A DNA stretch of 64,000 nucleotides, from assembly GCA_017395085.1 (NCBI GenBank), contig JAFPWF010000003.1:110334-174333 (forward strand). The letters run 5' to 3'. Source of the stretch: Oscillospiraceae bacterium. Its GTDB lineage: Bacteria > Bacillota > Clostridia > Oscillospirales > Oscillospiraceae. Shown piece after piece: positions 14,532 to 24,883 of the stretch. A program made the position numbers and the translations under genes. The notes beneath the pieces were generated by a model, which did no database searches, was not told the DNA's origin, and worked only from the letters and a program-made list of their open reading frames with translations. Numbering within the stretch: position 1 is the stretch's first letter; each line of letters opens with the position of its first letter.

Positions 14532-16511
14532 GTGTCCGAAAAGAACAAGAACCTTACCCATCCTGCAGATGTCGATGTCGGCACCGCGCAGGATGTCGAG
14601 GAGATGATGAAGAAATACGACCGGGAGTCTAATGTCCGTATCTGGGAAGGCGTCCCGAAAGTGATTCTTCGCTATGTCGGTGTGGCTTTTTCGGTCTACT
14701 GCATCCTCGTCACCCTGTTCGGCAAAATGATGCCGGAAGAAAAGCTCAATATTTTCCTCGGGCTCATTCTGGTCTTCGGTTATCTGCACTATCCGATCAA
14801 AAAAAGTCATGTGCGCCCCAACTACATCCCCTGGTATGACATTCTCATTATGTTGCTGGGTGCGGTTCCCTTCTTCTATTTTGCCGCCAACGCACATTCC
14901 ATTATCAAGATGGCGACCGGCGTCACCAACAACCCCGTGATGGTGGCAATGGCGGTCTGCTCCATTCTCGCGTATATGGAGCTCTGCCGTCGCTGCGTCG
15001 GCATCCCGATTCTCTGTGTTGTCGGCGCACTGCTGATCTATACTTTTGCCAACGTCCGTTTCGGCAAAGTCATCTACGACCTGTATTACACCACGACCGG
15101 CCTCATGAATACGCCGATCAATGTCTGCGCCAAGTACATTGTGGTGTTTATCATTTTCGGCGCGTTTCTGGAGCGGACCGGAATTTCAAACTTCTTTATT
15201 AATCTGGCCAACTGCATTGCCGGAGCCTCCTCTGGCGGCCCTGCCAAAGTCGCCGTTATTTCATCAGCCCTCTGCGGCATGGTTTCCGGATCTTCGGTCG
15301 GGAACACAGTTACAACCGGTTCCGTCACCATCCCCATGATGAAGAAAACCGGCTACCGGGCAGAGTTTGCCGGCGCTGTGGAAGCCGCAGCCTCCACCGG
15401 CGGACAGATCATGCCGCCGATCATGGGAGCCGCCGCTTTTCTGATGTCGGAATACATGGGCATCCCATATGGAAAGGTAGCTCTGACCGCGATTCTCCCT
15501 GCAGTTCTCTACTTTGCCGGGATTTACATCGCCGTACATCTGGAAGCCAGGAAACTCGGTCTGCGGGGGATTCCGAAAGAGGAACTTCCGAAGATCCTTC
15601 ACCTGCTGCCGAAAATCTACCTGCTGACTCCGTTGGTGGTTCTGGTAATCCTGGTTTCGACCAACCGGCACACGATGCAGTTTTCTGCGGCAATTGCAAT
15701 TCTGATTACCATCGCCGTCGGTATTCTCAACAATTACGTCAATAAATTCACCCATGAACCGGACACCAGTGACAACCTGACTTTCACTAAAGTGCTCGAT
15801 GCGCTGGAAGCGGGCGCCAAGAGCTGCATTACCGTGGCTGTCGCCTGCGCGATGGCAGGTCTGGTAGCCGGGTGTATCACCTCGACCGGGCTTGCTTCCA
15901 AGCTGATTACCGCTGTCGTAACGGTTTCCGGCGGACGGGTGCTGATTGCCCTGGTGCTTACGATGCTGTGCTGCATTGTTCTCGGCATGGGTGTTCCCAC
16001 CACGGCGAATTACTGCATTATGGCTTCCACCTGCGCTCCCATCCTGATCACCATCGGGGTCCCGCAGGTTGCAGCGCACTTCTTTGTATTCTATTTCGGT
16101 ATCGTGGCTGATATTACCCCGCCGGTCGCGCTGGCCGCCTACGCCGGTTCCGCCATTGCGAAGGCGCCGCCCATGAAGACCGCTGTAAACGCGACCAAGC
16201 TTGCCATCGCCGCCTTTGTTGTGCCGTATATCTTTGCCATGAATCCGGCGATGCTGTTTGTCAATACCACGGCGCTGCAGGTAGTGCTGGTCGTGCTCAC
16301 TTCGCTGATCGGCATCTTCGGCGTTGCGGCCGCATTGAACGGCTATCTGTTCTGCCCGATCAATCCTGTGATTCGGATCCTCTTTGCCGCAGGCGGGCTG
16401 CTGATGCTGGATCCTTCCGTTGCTACCGACCTGATCGGTATAGTAGTCTTTGCTGCAGCGCTGGTCTGGCAGATTCTGGCTTCCAGGCGCCGTCCTGCAG
16501 CGGCTGCCTAA
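14532..16511 (+). CDS. TRAP transporter fused permease (DctQ-DctM, 4TM/12TM)
   Basis: The 659-residue polytopic membrane protein is the fused small- and large-subunit permease that accompanies TAXI binding proteins. After a hydrophilic N-terminus, about four helices form the DctQ part. The DctM part follows with SGSSVGNTVTTGSVTIPMM near residues 255-273 and GQIMPPIMGAAAFLM near 293-307, both typical of TRAP large subunits. GMGVPTTANYC near 485-495 is the second conserved loop. It would use a Na+ or H+ gradient to import the solute bound by the lipoprotein. It starts with GTG after a GAGGAG site; an ATG eight nt upstream is out of frame. Confidence 0.93.
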   Translation: MSEKNKNLTHPADVDVGTAQDVEEMMKKYDRESNVRIWEGVPKVILRYVGVAFSVYCILVTLFGKMMPEEKLNIFLGLILVFGYLHYPIKKSHVRPNYIPWYDILIMLLGAVPFFYFAANAHSIIKMATGVTNNPVMVAMAVCSILAYMELCRRCVGIPILCVVGALLIYTFANVRFGKVIYDLYYTTTGLMNTPINVCAKYIVVFIIFGAFLERTGISNFFINLANCIAGASSGGPAKVAVISSALCGMVSGSSVGNTVTTGSVTIPMMKKTGYRAEFAGAVEAAASTGGQIMPPIMGAAAFLMSEYMGIPYGKVALTAILPAVLYFAGIYIAVHLEARKLGLRGIPKEELPKILHLLPKIYLLTPLVVLVILVSTNRHTMQFSAAIAILITIAVGILNNYVNKFTHEPDTSDNLTFTKVLDALEAGAKSCITVAVACAMAGLVAGCITSTGLASKLITAVVTVSGGRVLIALVLTMLCCIVLGMGVPTTANYCIMASTCAPILITIGVPQVAAHFFVFYFGIVADITPPVALAAYAGSAIAKAPPMKTAVNATKLAIAAFVVPYIFAMNPAMLFVNTTALQVVLVVLTSLIGIFGVAAALNGYLFCPINPVIRILFAAGGLLMLDPSVATDLIGIVVFAAALVWQILASRRRPAAAA

Positions 16512-16534
16512 ACTTTAAACAAATAGCAATTCCG

Positions 16535-16572
16535 GAGAACAGGCTGTGCTTTTGCAGCCTGTTCTCTTTTTT
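16535..16572 (+). terminator. Intrinsic terminator of the TRAP operon
   Basis: GAGAACAGGCTG pairs perfectly with CAGCCTGTTCTC and is followed by a run of six U. Confidence 0.93.
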
Positions 16573-16581
16573 GCTCTTTCC

Positions 16582-16610
16582 TTGCATTCCCATTCCGAAC
16601 TTGTTATAAT
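16582..16610 (+). promoter_or_regulatory. Promoter of the GtrII/LRR-lipoprotein operon
   Basis: TTGCAT, a 17-nt spacer and a consensus TATAAT, directly after the TRAP terminator. Confidence 0.8.
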
Positions 16611-16681
16611 TAATTACTCTGTTGATTTCTGTTTCAGAATCAAACAAGGAAGCTCTGAAACAGTTAAAGAAGGCGGGCACC

Positions 16682-18283
16682 ATGTGGAAAACAACCATAA
16701 CTGACTGCTGGCGGGACGGATTGAGCCGGGATGAGCAGAAGCGAATGCTGCTGCTCAGTTTTGGCGCAGTTTTTCTCTTTGGGCTCGCTGCCCATGCATA
16801 CGGTTTCCTGCGCGCAGGGTTTTCCCACGATATGCTGAACGCCCTGGTCGTGGAGCCGGTGGAAACCTACTGGAAAATGCAGCTCGGCCGCCCGGGTATT
16901 GTTCTCTACCGGCGGACGATCCGCGGCCTGATTGCCGCACCCTGGATGCTCGGCCTTCTCAGCCTTCTCTGGCTGAGCCTGTCCTGCTTTCTGACGGCAA
17001 AACTGTTCCAAATCCGGAACCCCTGGTTTGTTGTCCTGACGGGGGGAATCCTGGCTGTGAACCTGTCAACCATTGCCATGACTGCCACATTCCTGTACGA
17101 GATGGATGCGGACTGCTTTGCCCTGCTGCTGGGTGTTTTTGCCGTGCTGCTGTGGGATCGCGGCCGCTGGCCGGGAGCGCTGATCGGCGCGTTTTTTGTC
17201 GCCGCCTGTATGGGGACCTACCAGAGTATGGTTTCCATTCCCATCACGCTGGTGATGCTGCTCAGTATTGCAGCGCTGCTGCGCGGCGAGACATTTCGTC
17301 CAGTATTTCGAAATGGGCTGCGCGCACTGGCGATGCTTGCGTTGGGAGCCCTTCTCTACTGGCTGGCCATCCGGCTGATGTGCAGCTGGAAAGGCATTAA
17401 TCTGGCACTGGACAGCTACAACAACGTTTCACAGACGGCTGAGCTCTCCCTGTTTGAACGGATCCTGCATACCTACCGGACCTGGGTCTGGGCGTTCTGG
17501 AATCCCGCCGGAGCGCACATTGAGAAACCGGTTCTGGTTACCAACATTCTGCTGCCGCTCTTTGCGCTGATCCCGCTGCTGCGCTGGCTTTGCAGCAGGG
17601 AGGCAGGCTCCGCGGAAAAGCTGCTCCTCGCGGTTCTGCTTCTCCTTCTGCCGCTGGGCATGAACACCGCACAATTGGCCTTTTCCATGAACGTACACGA
17701 ACTGATGAAGTATGCCTTCTGGCTGTTCTATCTGTTATGCCTTCTGCCGGGGTTTCTGGTTCTCCCGGAAACCCGTTCCCGCCTGTCCCGCGCCGCAGCT
17801 GTTATCCTGGTCATGGTGCTGCTCGGTGCGAACATTCAAACCGCAAATGTCGTATACACCCGCAAAAATCTGGAGCAGAATGCCACCCTGTCGCTGATGA
17901 CGCGGGTACTTTCCAACCTGGATGAGGAATCGGATTACCACGCGGGAGAAACGGTGCTTGTTCTGGTCGGCATCAGCGATGAGCTGCAGAAAAAGATGCC
18001 CGGATTTGAGAACACTTACGACATCATCGGCTGTGAAGAGAGTTCTCCCATCGAAAAGGCGCAGGCGTCCTATAATTATAACTCTTATGCCGCATACTTC
18101 CGGTATATTCTCAACTGCCCCGCTGTGATGGCCGATTCCGGCACATGGAACCGCATGCAGAGAGATCCCCGGGTACAGGCGATGCCCAGTTTCCCGGAAG
18201 ACGGCTGCATGCAGATGGTTGACAATGTGTTTGTCATCAAGATGGGAGCGAAAGACACTCCGGTTGGAGGCTTTTCAGGATGA
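16682..18283 (+). CDS. GtrII-like polytopic membrane glycosyltransferase (putative)
   Basis: The 533-residue protein has about ten hydrophobic helices after a short cytoplasmic start and a soluble C-terminal domain of about 120 residues. Overall layout and motifs resemble the GtrII family: the GRPGIVLYRR segment near residue 60-70, TATFLYEMDADCFALLL near 118-134, and MGTYQSM near 159-165. GtrII proteins transfer glucose from a lipid-linked donor to surface polysaccharide. The acidic DAD in the early extracytoplasmic loop could be the catalytic site of such a GT-C-like enzyme (inference). It overlaps the first LRR lipoprotein gene by 4 nt (ATGA), so the proteins are made together. The ATG at 16682 is preferred over one at 16622, which would fall almost on the transcription start. 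Confidence 0.7.
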   Translation: MWKTTITDCWRDGLSRDEQKRMLLLSFGAVFLFGLAAHAYGFLRAGFSHDMLNALVVEPVETYWKMQLGRPGIVLYRRTIRGLIAAPWMLGLLSLLWLSLSCFLTAKLFQIRNPWFVVLTGGILAVNLSTIAMTATFLYEMDADCFALLLGVFAVLLWDRGRWPGALIGAFFVAACMGTYQSMVSIPITLVMLLSIAALLRGETFRPVFRNGLRALAMLALGALLYWLAIRLMCSWKGINLALDSYNNVSQTAELSLFERILHTYRTWVWAFWNPAGAHIEKPVLVTNILLPLFALIPLLRWLCSREAGSAEKLLLAVLLLLLPLGMNTAQLAFSMNVHELMKYAFWLFYLLCLLPGFLVLPETRSRLSRAAAVILVMVLLGANIQTANVVYTRKNLEQNATLSLMTRVLSNLDEESDYHAGETVLVLVGISDELQKKMPGFENTYDIIGCEESSPIEKAQASYNYNSYAAYFRYILNCPAVMADSGTWNRMQRDPRVQAMPSFPEDGCMQMVDNVFVIKMGAKDTPVGGFSG

Positions 18284-19896
18284 ACACACTTAAACTGAAA
18301 GCTCTCTTCTCCGGGCTTGTTCTGATCTGCCTACTTCTTCTCTGCGGCTGCGCAAAGAAAATAACGATGAGCAGTTCCACCGTCAAGGACGACGCTCAGA
18401 GCATCACGGCGGTTGTTACCCCTGAGGATCTCAAACTCCTGGACGGGTTAGAATCGCTGGTTTCCGCCGACTTCAGCGGAAGCACCTGCTATCCGGAACT
18501 GATGGACTGGGCGGAGCGGCATCCTTTGGTCGAGGTACGTTATACCGTAGACTTTCCCGGCGGTGTGACCGCGGAAAACACTGCGGCAAAGCTTGATCTG
18601 ACCGGCCTGAGCGATGCGGATGCCGAAGAGGCCATGGATGCATTGGAGTATCTTCCCAAGCTCAAGGCGGTCGATCTCGGCAGCGAACAGACCGGTCTTT
18701 CGCCGAAGACAGCCTGTGAATTCTTTTCCCGGTATCCGGATCTTGATTATTCCTATCATTGCAAACTGTTCGGAAAAGACAGTGTTTTGGACGAGACCCG
18801 ACTGGATCTGACCCAGGTATCTCCAAAAGAAATTCTGGCGTCCCTGGATACCATTTCGGCGCTGCGGAACCTGAAGGAAATCCGCCTGGGCGACGAAGAG
18901 CGCAAAGACGCCCCAAGCTGGGAGGAAATCCTCGCGCTGCGCGAAGCCGCGCCCGATGTCAAAATTGACTACAACTTTACGATTTTTGAGCTTCCGTTTA
19001 CCCTGGAAGATGAGGAAGTGGATATCAGTTATCACCCGGTAAGGGAAAACTGGCCGGAAATACTCTCCATCGCCAAGTGCATGCCGAACCTGAAGACCCT
19101 GCTGATGGACAGCTGCGGCGTCGGAAATGAGGATATGGCTACGATCCGTGACGCGCTGCCGGATACCGAAGTCGTATGGCGCATTAATTTTGGCGCCACC
19201 TACAGTGCCCGAACCAATGTGATCAAGATTCTCGCCTCCAAACCTTCTCTCGGCGGCACGCTGTACAACAGTGACCTTGAGGTGTTCAAATATTTTACCA
19301 AGATCAAGTATCTGGACATCGGTCACAACGAAACCATTACGGACCTCTCGTTTGTCCGGTATATGCCGGATCTGGAGGTGCTGATCATCGCAATGAACCC
19401 TTTGGGTGACCTCACTCCGCTGGCGGACTGCAAAAATCTGGAATACCTGGAGCTGTTCTACTCCAATACCGACGATCTTTCCCCGCTGGCTGGGCTGAAA
19501 ACCCTGAAGCATCTGAACGTGGGCCACTGCCCGTTTCTGACCGACATTTCACCGATCTACGATCTGGAACTGGATCGTTTTTATCTTGGCCGCTTTGAAG
19601 ACTGCCCTGTTCCGGCAGAACAGGTCGACCATTACCGCGAACTGCACCCGGACTGCGAAGTGGAAAACACCTCCTGGGAGAGCTCTGAAGGTGCATGGCG
19701 ACGCGGTCGCTCTCTGGAAGGGGAAGAACTGGAGTGGTTCAAGCAGCAGCCTTATTACCGGGAAGACCGGATTTACTATGCTCCGCGTTATGCCCTGCTG
19801 TGCGACCAGATGGGTTACGACAACCTGGCATACACCGTCAGCTGGTATGACCCGGATTATAAGTATCTCAATGCAGACGGTTACGCCTATTATTGA
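18280..19896 (+). CDS. Leucine-rich-repeat lipoprotein, copy 1
   Basis: The 538-residue protein has a lipoprotein signal (LLCGC, lipidated Cys about residue 24). A first domain with irregular LRR-like segments follows (ADFSGSTCYPELMDW; PKLKAVDLGSEQTGLSPKTA). The central NWPEILSIAKCMPNLKTLLM region leads into regular repeats of about 22 residues (IKYLDIGHNETITDLSFV; LEYLELFYSNTDDLSPLAG; LKHLNVGHCPFLTDISPI). A Tyr-rich C-terminus of about 80 residues (QQPYYREDR) matches nothing I recognise. It should be anchored on the outer face of the membrane. Repeats of this kind usually mediate protein or glycan binding. It is translationally coupled to the GtrII-like gene and followed by a close paralogue. 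Confidence 0.8.
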   Translation: MNTLKLKALFSGLVLICLLLLCGCAKKITMSSSTVKDDAQSITAVVTPEDLKLLDGLESLVSADFSGSTCYPELMDWAERHPLVEVRYTVDFPGGVTAENTAAKLDLTGLSDADAEEAMDALEYLPKLKAVDLGSEQTGLSPKTACEFFSRYPDLDYSYHCKLFGKDSVLDETRLDLTQVSPKEILASLDTISALRNLKEIRLGDEERKDAPSWEEILALREAAPDVKIDYNFTIFELPFTLEDEEVDISYHPVRENWPEILSIAKCMPNLKTLLMDSCGVGNEDMATIRDALPDTEVVWRINFGATYSARTNVIKILASKPSLGGTLYNSDLEVFKYFTKIKYLDIGHNETITDLSFVRYMPDLEVLIIAMNPLGDLTPLADCKNLEYLELFYSNTDDLSPLAGLKTLKHLNVGHCPFLTDISPIYDLELDRFYLGRFEDCPVPAEQVDHYRELHPDCEVENTSWESSEGAWRRGRSLEGEELEWFKQQPYYREDRIYYAPRYALLCDQMGYDNLAYTVSWYDPDYKYLNADGYAYY

Positions 19897-19902
19897 TCAT
19901 TC

Positions 19903-19927
19903 GGCCGGGTCCATCAAAGACCCGGCC
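19903..19927 (+). terminator. Hairpin between the LRR lipoprotein genes (weak terminator or processing site)
   Basis: GGCCGGGTC pairs with GACCCGGCC around a 7-nt loop. The following sequence is only moderately U-rich, so read-through into copy 2 is likely. Confidence 0.5.
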
Positions 19928-19978
19928 AAGTTGTTCTATCTTCGTATACACAGTTTGTTCCATCAGGGGGCTTGTCCT

Positions 19979-21574
19979 ATGAGAAAACAATTTTGGTATC
20001 CCGTGTTTCTCTTCTTGCTTTGTCTGCTGCTCAGCGGCTGTGCAAAGAAGATCGGCCTGAGCGGTGCCGAGATAAAAGATTCGGACCAAAGCGTTACTGC
20101 AGTTGTCACGCCGGAAGATCTTGCGCTTCTGGACGGAATGGAAAACCTGGTTTCCGCCGACTTCAGCGGCAGCGCCTGCTACAAAGAGATTCTGAAATGG
20201 TCGGAGGTACATCCCCGGGTGGATGTCCGTTATACCTTGCCCTTCCCCGGTAATATCGTGGCGGAAAACACGGCCACAGATCTGGATCTGAGCGGTCTGA
20301 CAGACGCTGATGCAGACGATGCCATGGAGAAGCTGTCATATCTTCCGCTGCTGAAAACGGTAAACCTGGGCAGCGATCAAAGCGGATTATCTCCAAAAAC
20401 TGCGCTTTCGTTTTCCGACCGCTTTCCGGAGCTTTCGTTTTCCTATCATTGCAGACTCTTTGGCAAAGACAGCGATTTGCAGGAAACAGAGCTGGATTTG
20501 ACGGCCGTTCCGCCAGACGAAATCATGGCCTCCCTGGATACAATCGCCGCCTTGCGGAGCCTGAAGGAAATCCGACTGGGCAGCGACGCGCGGGAAGACG
20601 CTCCCTCTTGGGAACAGATCCTTGCCCTGCGGGAAGCTGCCCCCGGTGCCAGAATTGATTACAGCTTTTCCGTCTTTGAATATCCCTTTACCCTGGAAGA
20701 TGAGGAAATGGACATCAGTTACCGTCCGGTTCGGAAGAACTGGCCAGAGATTCTCTCCATCGCAAAGTGCATGCCAAACCTGAAAACCCTGCTGATGGAC
20801 AGCTGTGGAGTTGCAAATGAGGATATGGCCACGATCCGCGATGCGCTGCCCGATACCGAAGTTGTCTGGCGCGTCGATTTCGGCGGCAAGTATACTGCCA
20901 GAACCAACGAAACCAGAATCCTTGCATCTTACGGCGGTGTGGAAAACCGGGATAACAAGCTGCTCAAATACTTCACCAAGCTCAAATATCTGGATCTCGG
21001 TCACAACGAGGCCATCACCGATCTCTCTTTTGTGCGCTACATGCCAGATCTGGAAGTACTGATTATTGCCATGAACCCTCTGGGCGACCTGACTCCCCTG
21101 ACCGACTGTGAAAACCTGGAATATCTGGAACTGTTCTATTCCAATACCGACGACCTCTCGCCGCTGGCTGGGCTGAAGAGCCTGAAGCATCTGAATGTGG
21201 GGCACTGCCCCCGCCTCACCGACATCTCGCCCATTTACGGTTTGGAACTGGAGCGCTTTTATCTCGGGGCCTTTGCCTACTGCCCGGTTCCGGCAGAACA
21301 GGTCAACCACTACCGGGAACTGCACCCGGACTGTGAAGTGGACAACATCTCCTATGAGAGTTCTGAAGGTGCCTGGCGCCGGGGTGCGAATCTGCAGGGG
21401 GAAGCGCTGGAGTGGTACAAGCAGCAGCCTTATTACCGGGAAGACCGGAGGTTCTTTGCTCCGCGATATGCCCTGCTGCGGGATCAGATGGGCTACGATG
21501 GACTGCGCTACAGCTTTCCCTGGAACGACAAGTACTACAAGCAGATGAAGTCCGACGGCTATCCTTACCCATAA
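19979..21574 (+). CDS. Leucine-rich-repeat lipoprotein, copy 2 (tandem paralogue)
   Basis: The 531-residue protein has a clear lipobox (LLSGC, Cys21). It is collinear with copy 1 over its whole length, with near identity in the NWPEILSIAKCMPNLKTLLM region, the LRR block and the QQPYYREDR tail. The largest differences are around residues 315-325, where copy 2 has YGGVENRDN in place of KPSLGGTLYNS. A frame open from 19586 is an accidental extension into copy 1; the ATG at 19979 directly precedes the signal peptide. Copy number two inside one operon suggests dosage or two slightly different binding specificities (inference). Confidence 0.82.
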   Translation: MRKQFWYPVFLFLLCLLLSGCAKKIGLSGAEIKDSDQSVTAVVTPEDLALLDGMENLVSADFSGSACYKEILKWSEVHPRVDVRYTLPFPGNIVAENTATDLDLSGLTDADADDAMEKLSYLPLLKTVNLGSDQSGLSPKTALSFSDRFPELSFSYHCRLFGKDSDLQETELDLTAVPPDEIMASLDTIAALRSLKEIRLGSDAREDAPSWEQILALREAAPGARIDYSFSVFEYPFTLEDEEMDISYRPVRKNWPEILSIAKCMPNLKTLLMDSCGVANEDMATIRDALPDTEVVWRVDFGGKYTARTNETRILASYGGVENRDNKLLKYFTKLKYLDLGHNEAITDLSFVRYMPDLEVLIIAMNPLGDLTPLTDCENLEYLELFYSNTDDLSPLAGLKSLKHLNVGHCPRLTDISPIYGLELERFYLGAFAYCPVPAEQVNHYRELHPDCEVDNISYESSEGAWRRGANLQGEALEWYKQQPYYREDRRFFAPRYALLRDQMGYDGLRYSFPWNDKYYKQMKSDGYPYP

Positions 21575-21602
21575 GACCAAAGCATCCGCCGTTTCCTACA
21601 TA

Positions 21603-21650
21603 CAGCCCCCGCTTCCGGTTACAGACGGAAGCGGGGGCTGTGTTTGTTTT
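21603..21650. terminator. Intrinsic terminator of the LRR operon
   Basis: CAGCCCCCGCTTCCG pairs with CGGAAGCGGGGGCTG, followed by a U-rich stretch. It also ends the convergent RNase gene poorly, if at all. Confidence 0.88.
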
Positions 21651-21670
21651 ATGATTATTTTAGGAGGGGA

Positions 21671-23831
<2,161 letters not shown>

Positions 23832-23868
23832 AGCCGCTACTCTTTGAATTTCATAAGCCCTATATTGC

Positions 23869-23901
23869 AAACGCCGGACGGTTTTCAAACCGTCCGGCGT
23901 T
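23869..23901. terminator. Bidirectional terminator between eno and yhaM
   Basis: AACGCCGGACGGT pairs with ACCGTCCGGCGTT around a very short loop, with U-rich flanks. It ends both eno and the long minus-strand operon. Confidence 0.88.
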
Positions 23902-23926
23902 CGTGCTGTTTTCTTCTTTTCTCAGA

Positions 23927-24883
23927 TTAATCCATATCCTGCGGTTTATATATTTTTTTCTCCAGAGCATAAATGCGGTCGCTGAAGCTGCCGGAAGGCA
24001 TAGTCTGCAGCGTCTCGGCATAGATCTCCATGCGGCTGTCCACCATGTCGATCAGGTGCAGCAGTTCCGCTTCGGCGCACATGGGCCGTACCGCAGCGCC
24101 GAACTCCGGTTCTCCGTGGTGCGAGAGCACCAGATGCTGCAGAAGAACGGACTTTTCCTGCGGAATATTCAGTTCTGCGGCTACTTCCGCAATTTCCTGC
24201 GCCCCCATTACCAAATGGCCGAGCAGCTGGCCTTCGACAGAATAGTCCTTCACCATGCCGAGGGAGGAGAGCAGGAACTCACGGATTTTGGCAATGTCGT
24301 GCAGCAGCGTGCCTGCCAGCAGCAGATCGCGGTTAATCACTTCGCAGTACAGCTCGGCAAGATAATCCGCGGTCCGCAGCATGTTTACGGTATGCATCAG
24401 CAATCCTGCCCGGAAGCCGTGATGGACCGTTTTGGCGGCGGGAACCGTCCGGAACTGCGCTTCGTTTCGTGAAAACAGGGCTTCTGCCACCCTCCGGTAG
24501 TCCTCGTCCTGCAGGCTGTTCATCAGATTACGGATTTCCCGCATGGCTTCGCCCGGATCCATCGGGGCAATCGGCACCAGCTGCTCCGGATCCACGTTGT
24601 CCTTCTCTTCAGCAAGCCGCAGGTATCGCGCCGTCAGCTGTTTCACGCCCCGGTAATCACTGACCGTCCCCCGCACCCGCACGGCACTCCCGCTCTCGTC
24701 CGTTCCGATGCTTCCGGCATAGTCCCACATCTTCAGATCCAGGCTGCCGCTGCGGTCGGAAATAGTCGCAGCCAGAAACCGGCTGCCGTTTGTTGAGGTG
24801 CGTACCGCTGCGTCCGACAGCAGATAATATCCTTCAATTTCGTCTCCGACATGCACATCGGCAAGTGCAGGGTTTTGAATCAT
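23927..24883 (-). CDS. yhaM: 3'-5' exoribonuclease YhaM family protein
   Basis: The 318-residue protein has the YhaM layout. An N-terminal OB-fold nucleic-acid-binding domain (residues about 10-95, with FLAATISDRSGSLDLKMWD) is followed by an HD domain. Its metal ligands are visible in HHGFRAGLLMHTVNM (about 153-167), TLLHDIAKI (about 193-201) and LVLSHHGEPEFGA (about 248-260). YhaM degrades RNA and single-stranded DNA from the 3' end in Gram-positive bacteria. It is the last gene of the gyrase-mfd operon and overlaps the M3 peptidase gene by 4 nt. Confidence 0.92.
   Translation of the reverse strand: MIQNPALADVHVGDEIEGYYLLSDAAVRTSTNGSRFLAATISDRSGSLDLKMWDYAGSIGTDESGSAVRVRGTVSDYRGVKQLTARYLRLAEEKDNVDPEQLVPIAPMDPGEAMREIRNLMNSLQDEDYRRVAEALFSRNEAQFRTVPAAKTVHHGFRAGLLMHTVNMLRTADYLAELYCEVINRDLLLAGTLLHDIAKIREFLLSSLGMVKDYSVEGQLLGHLVMGAQEIAEVAAELNIPQEKSVLLQHLVLSHHGEPEFGAAVRPMCAEAELLHLIDMVDSRMEIYAETLQTMPSGSFSDRIYALEKKIYKPQDMD

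Noticed and set aside
19586-19978. Upstream extension of LRR lipoprotein copy 2
   Set aside because: It overlaps copy 1 in another frame; the signal peptide and lipobox start at 19979.
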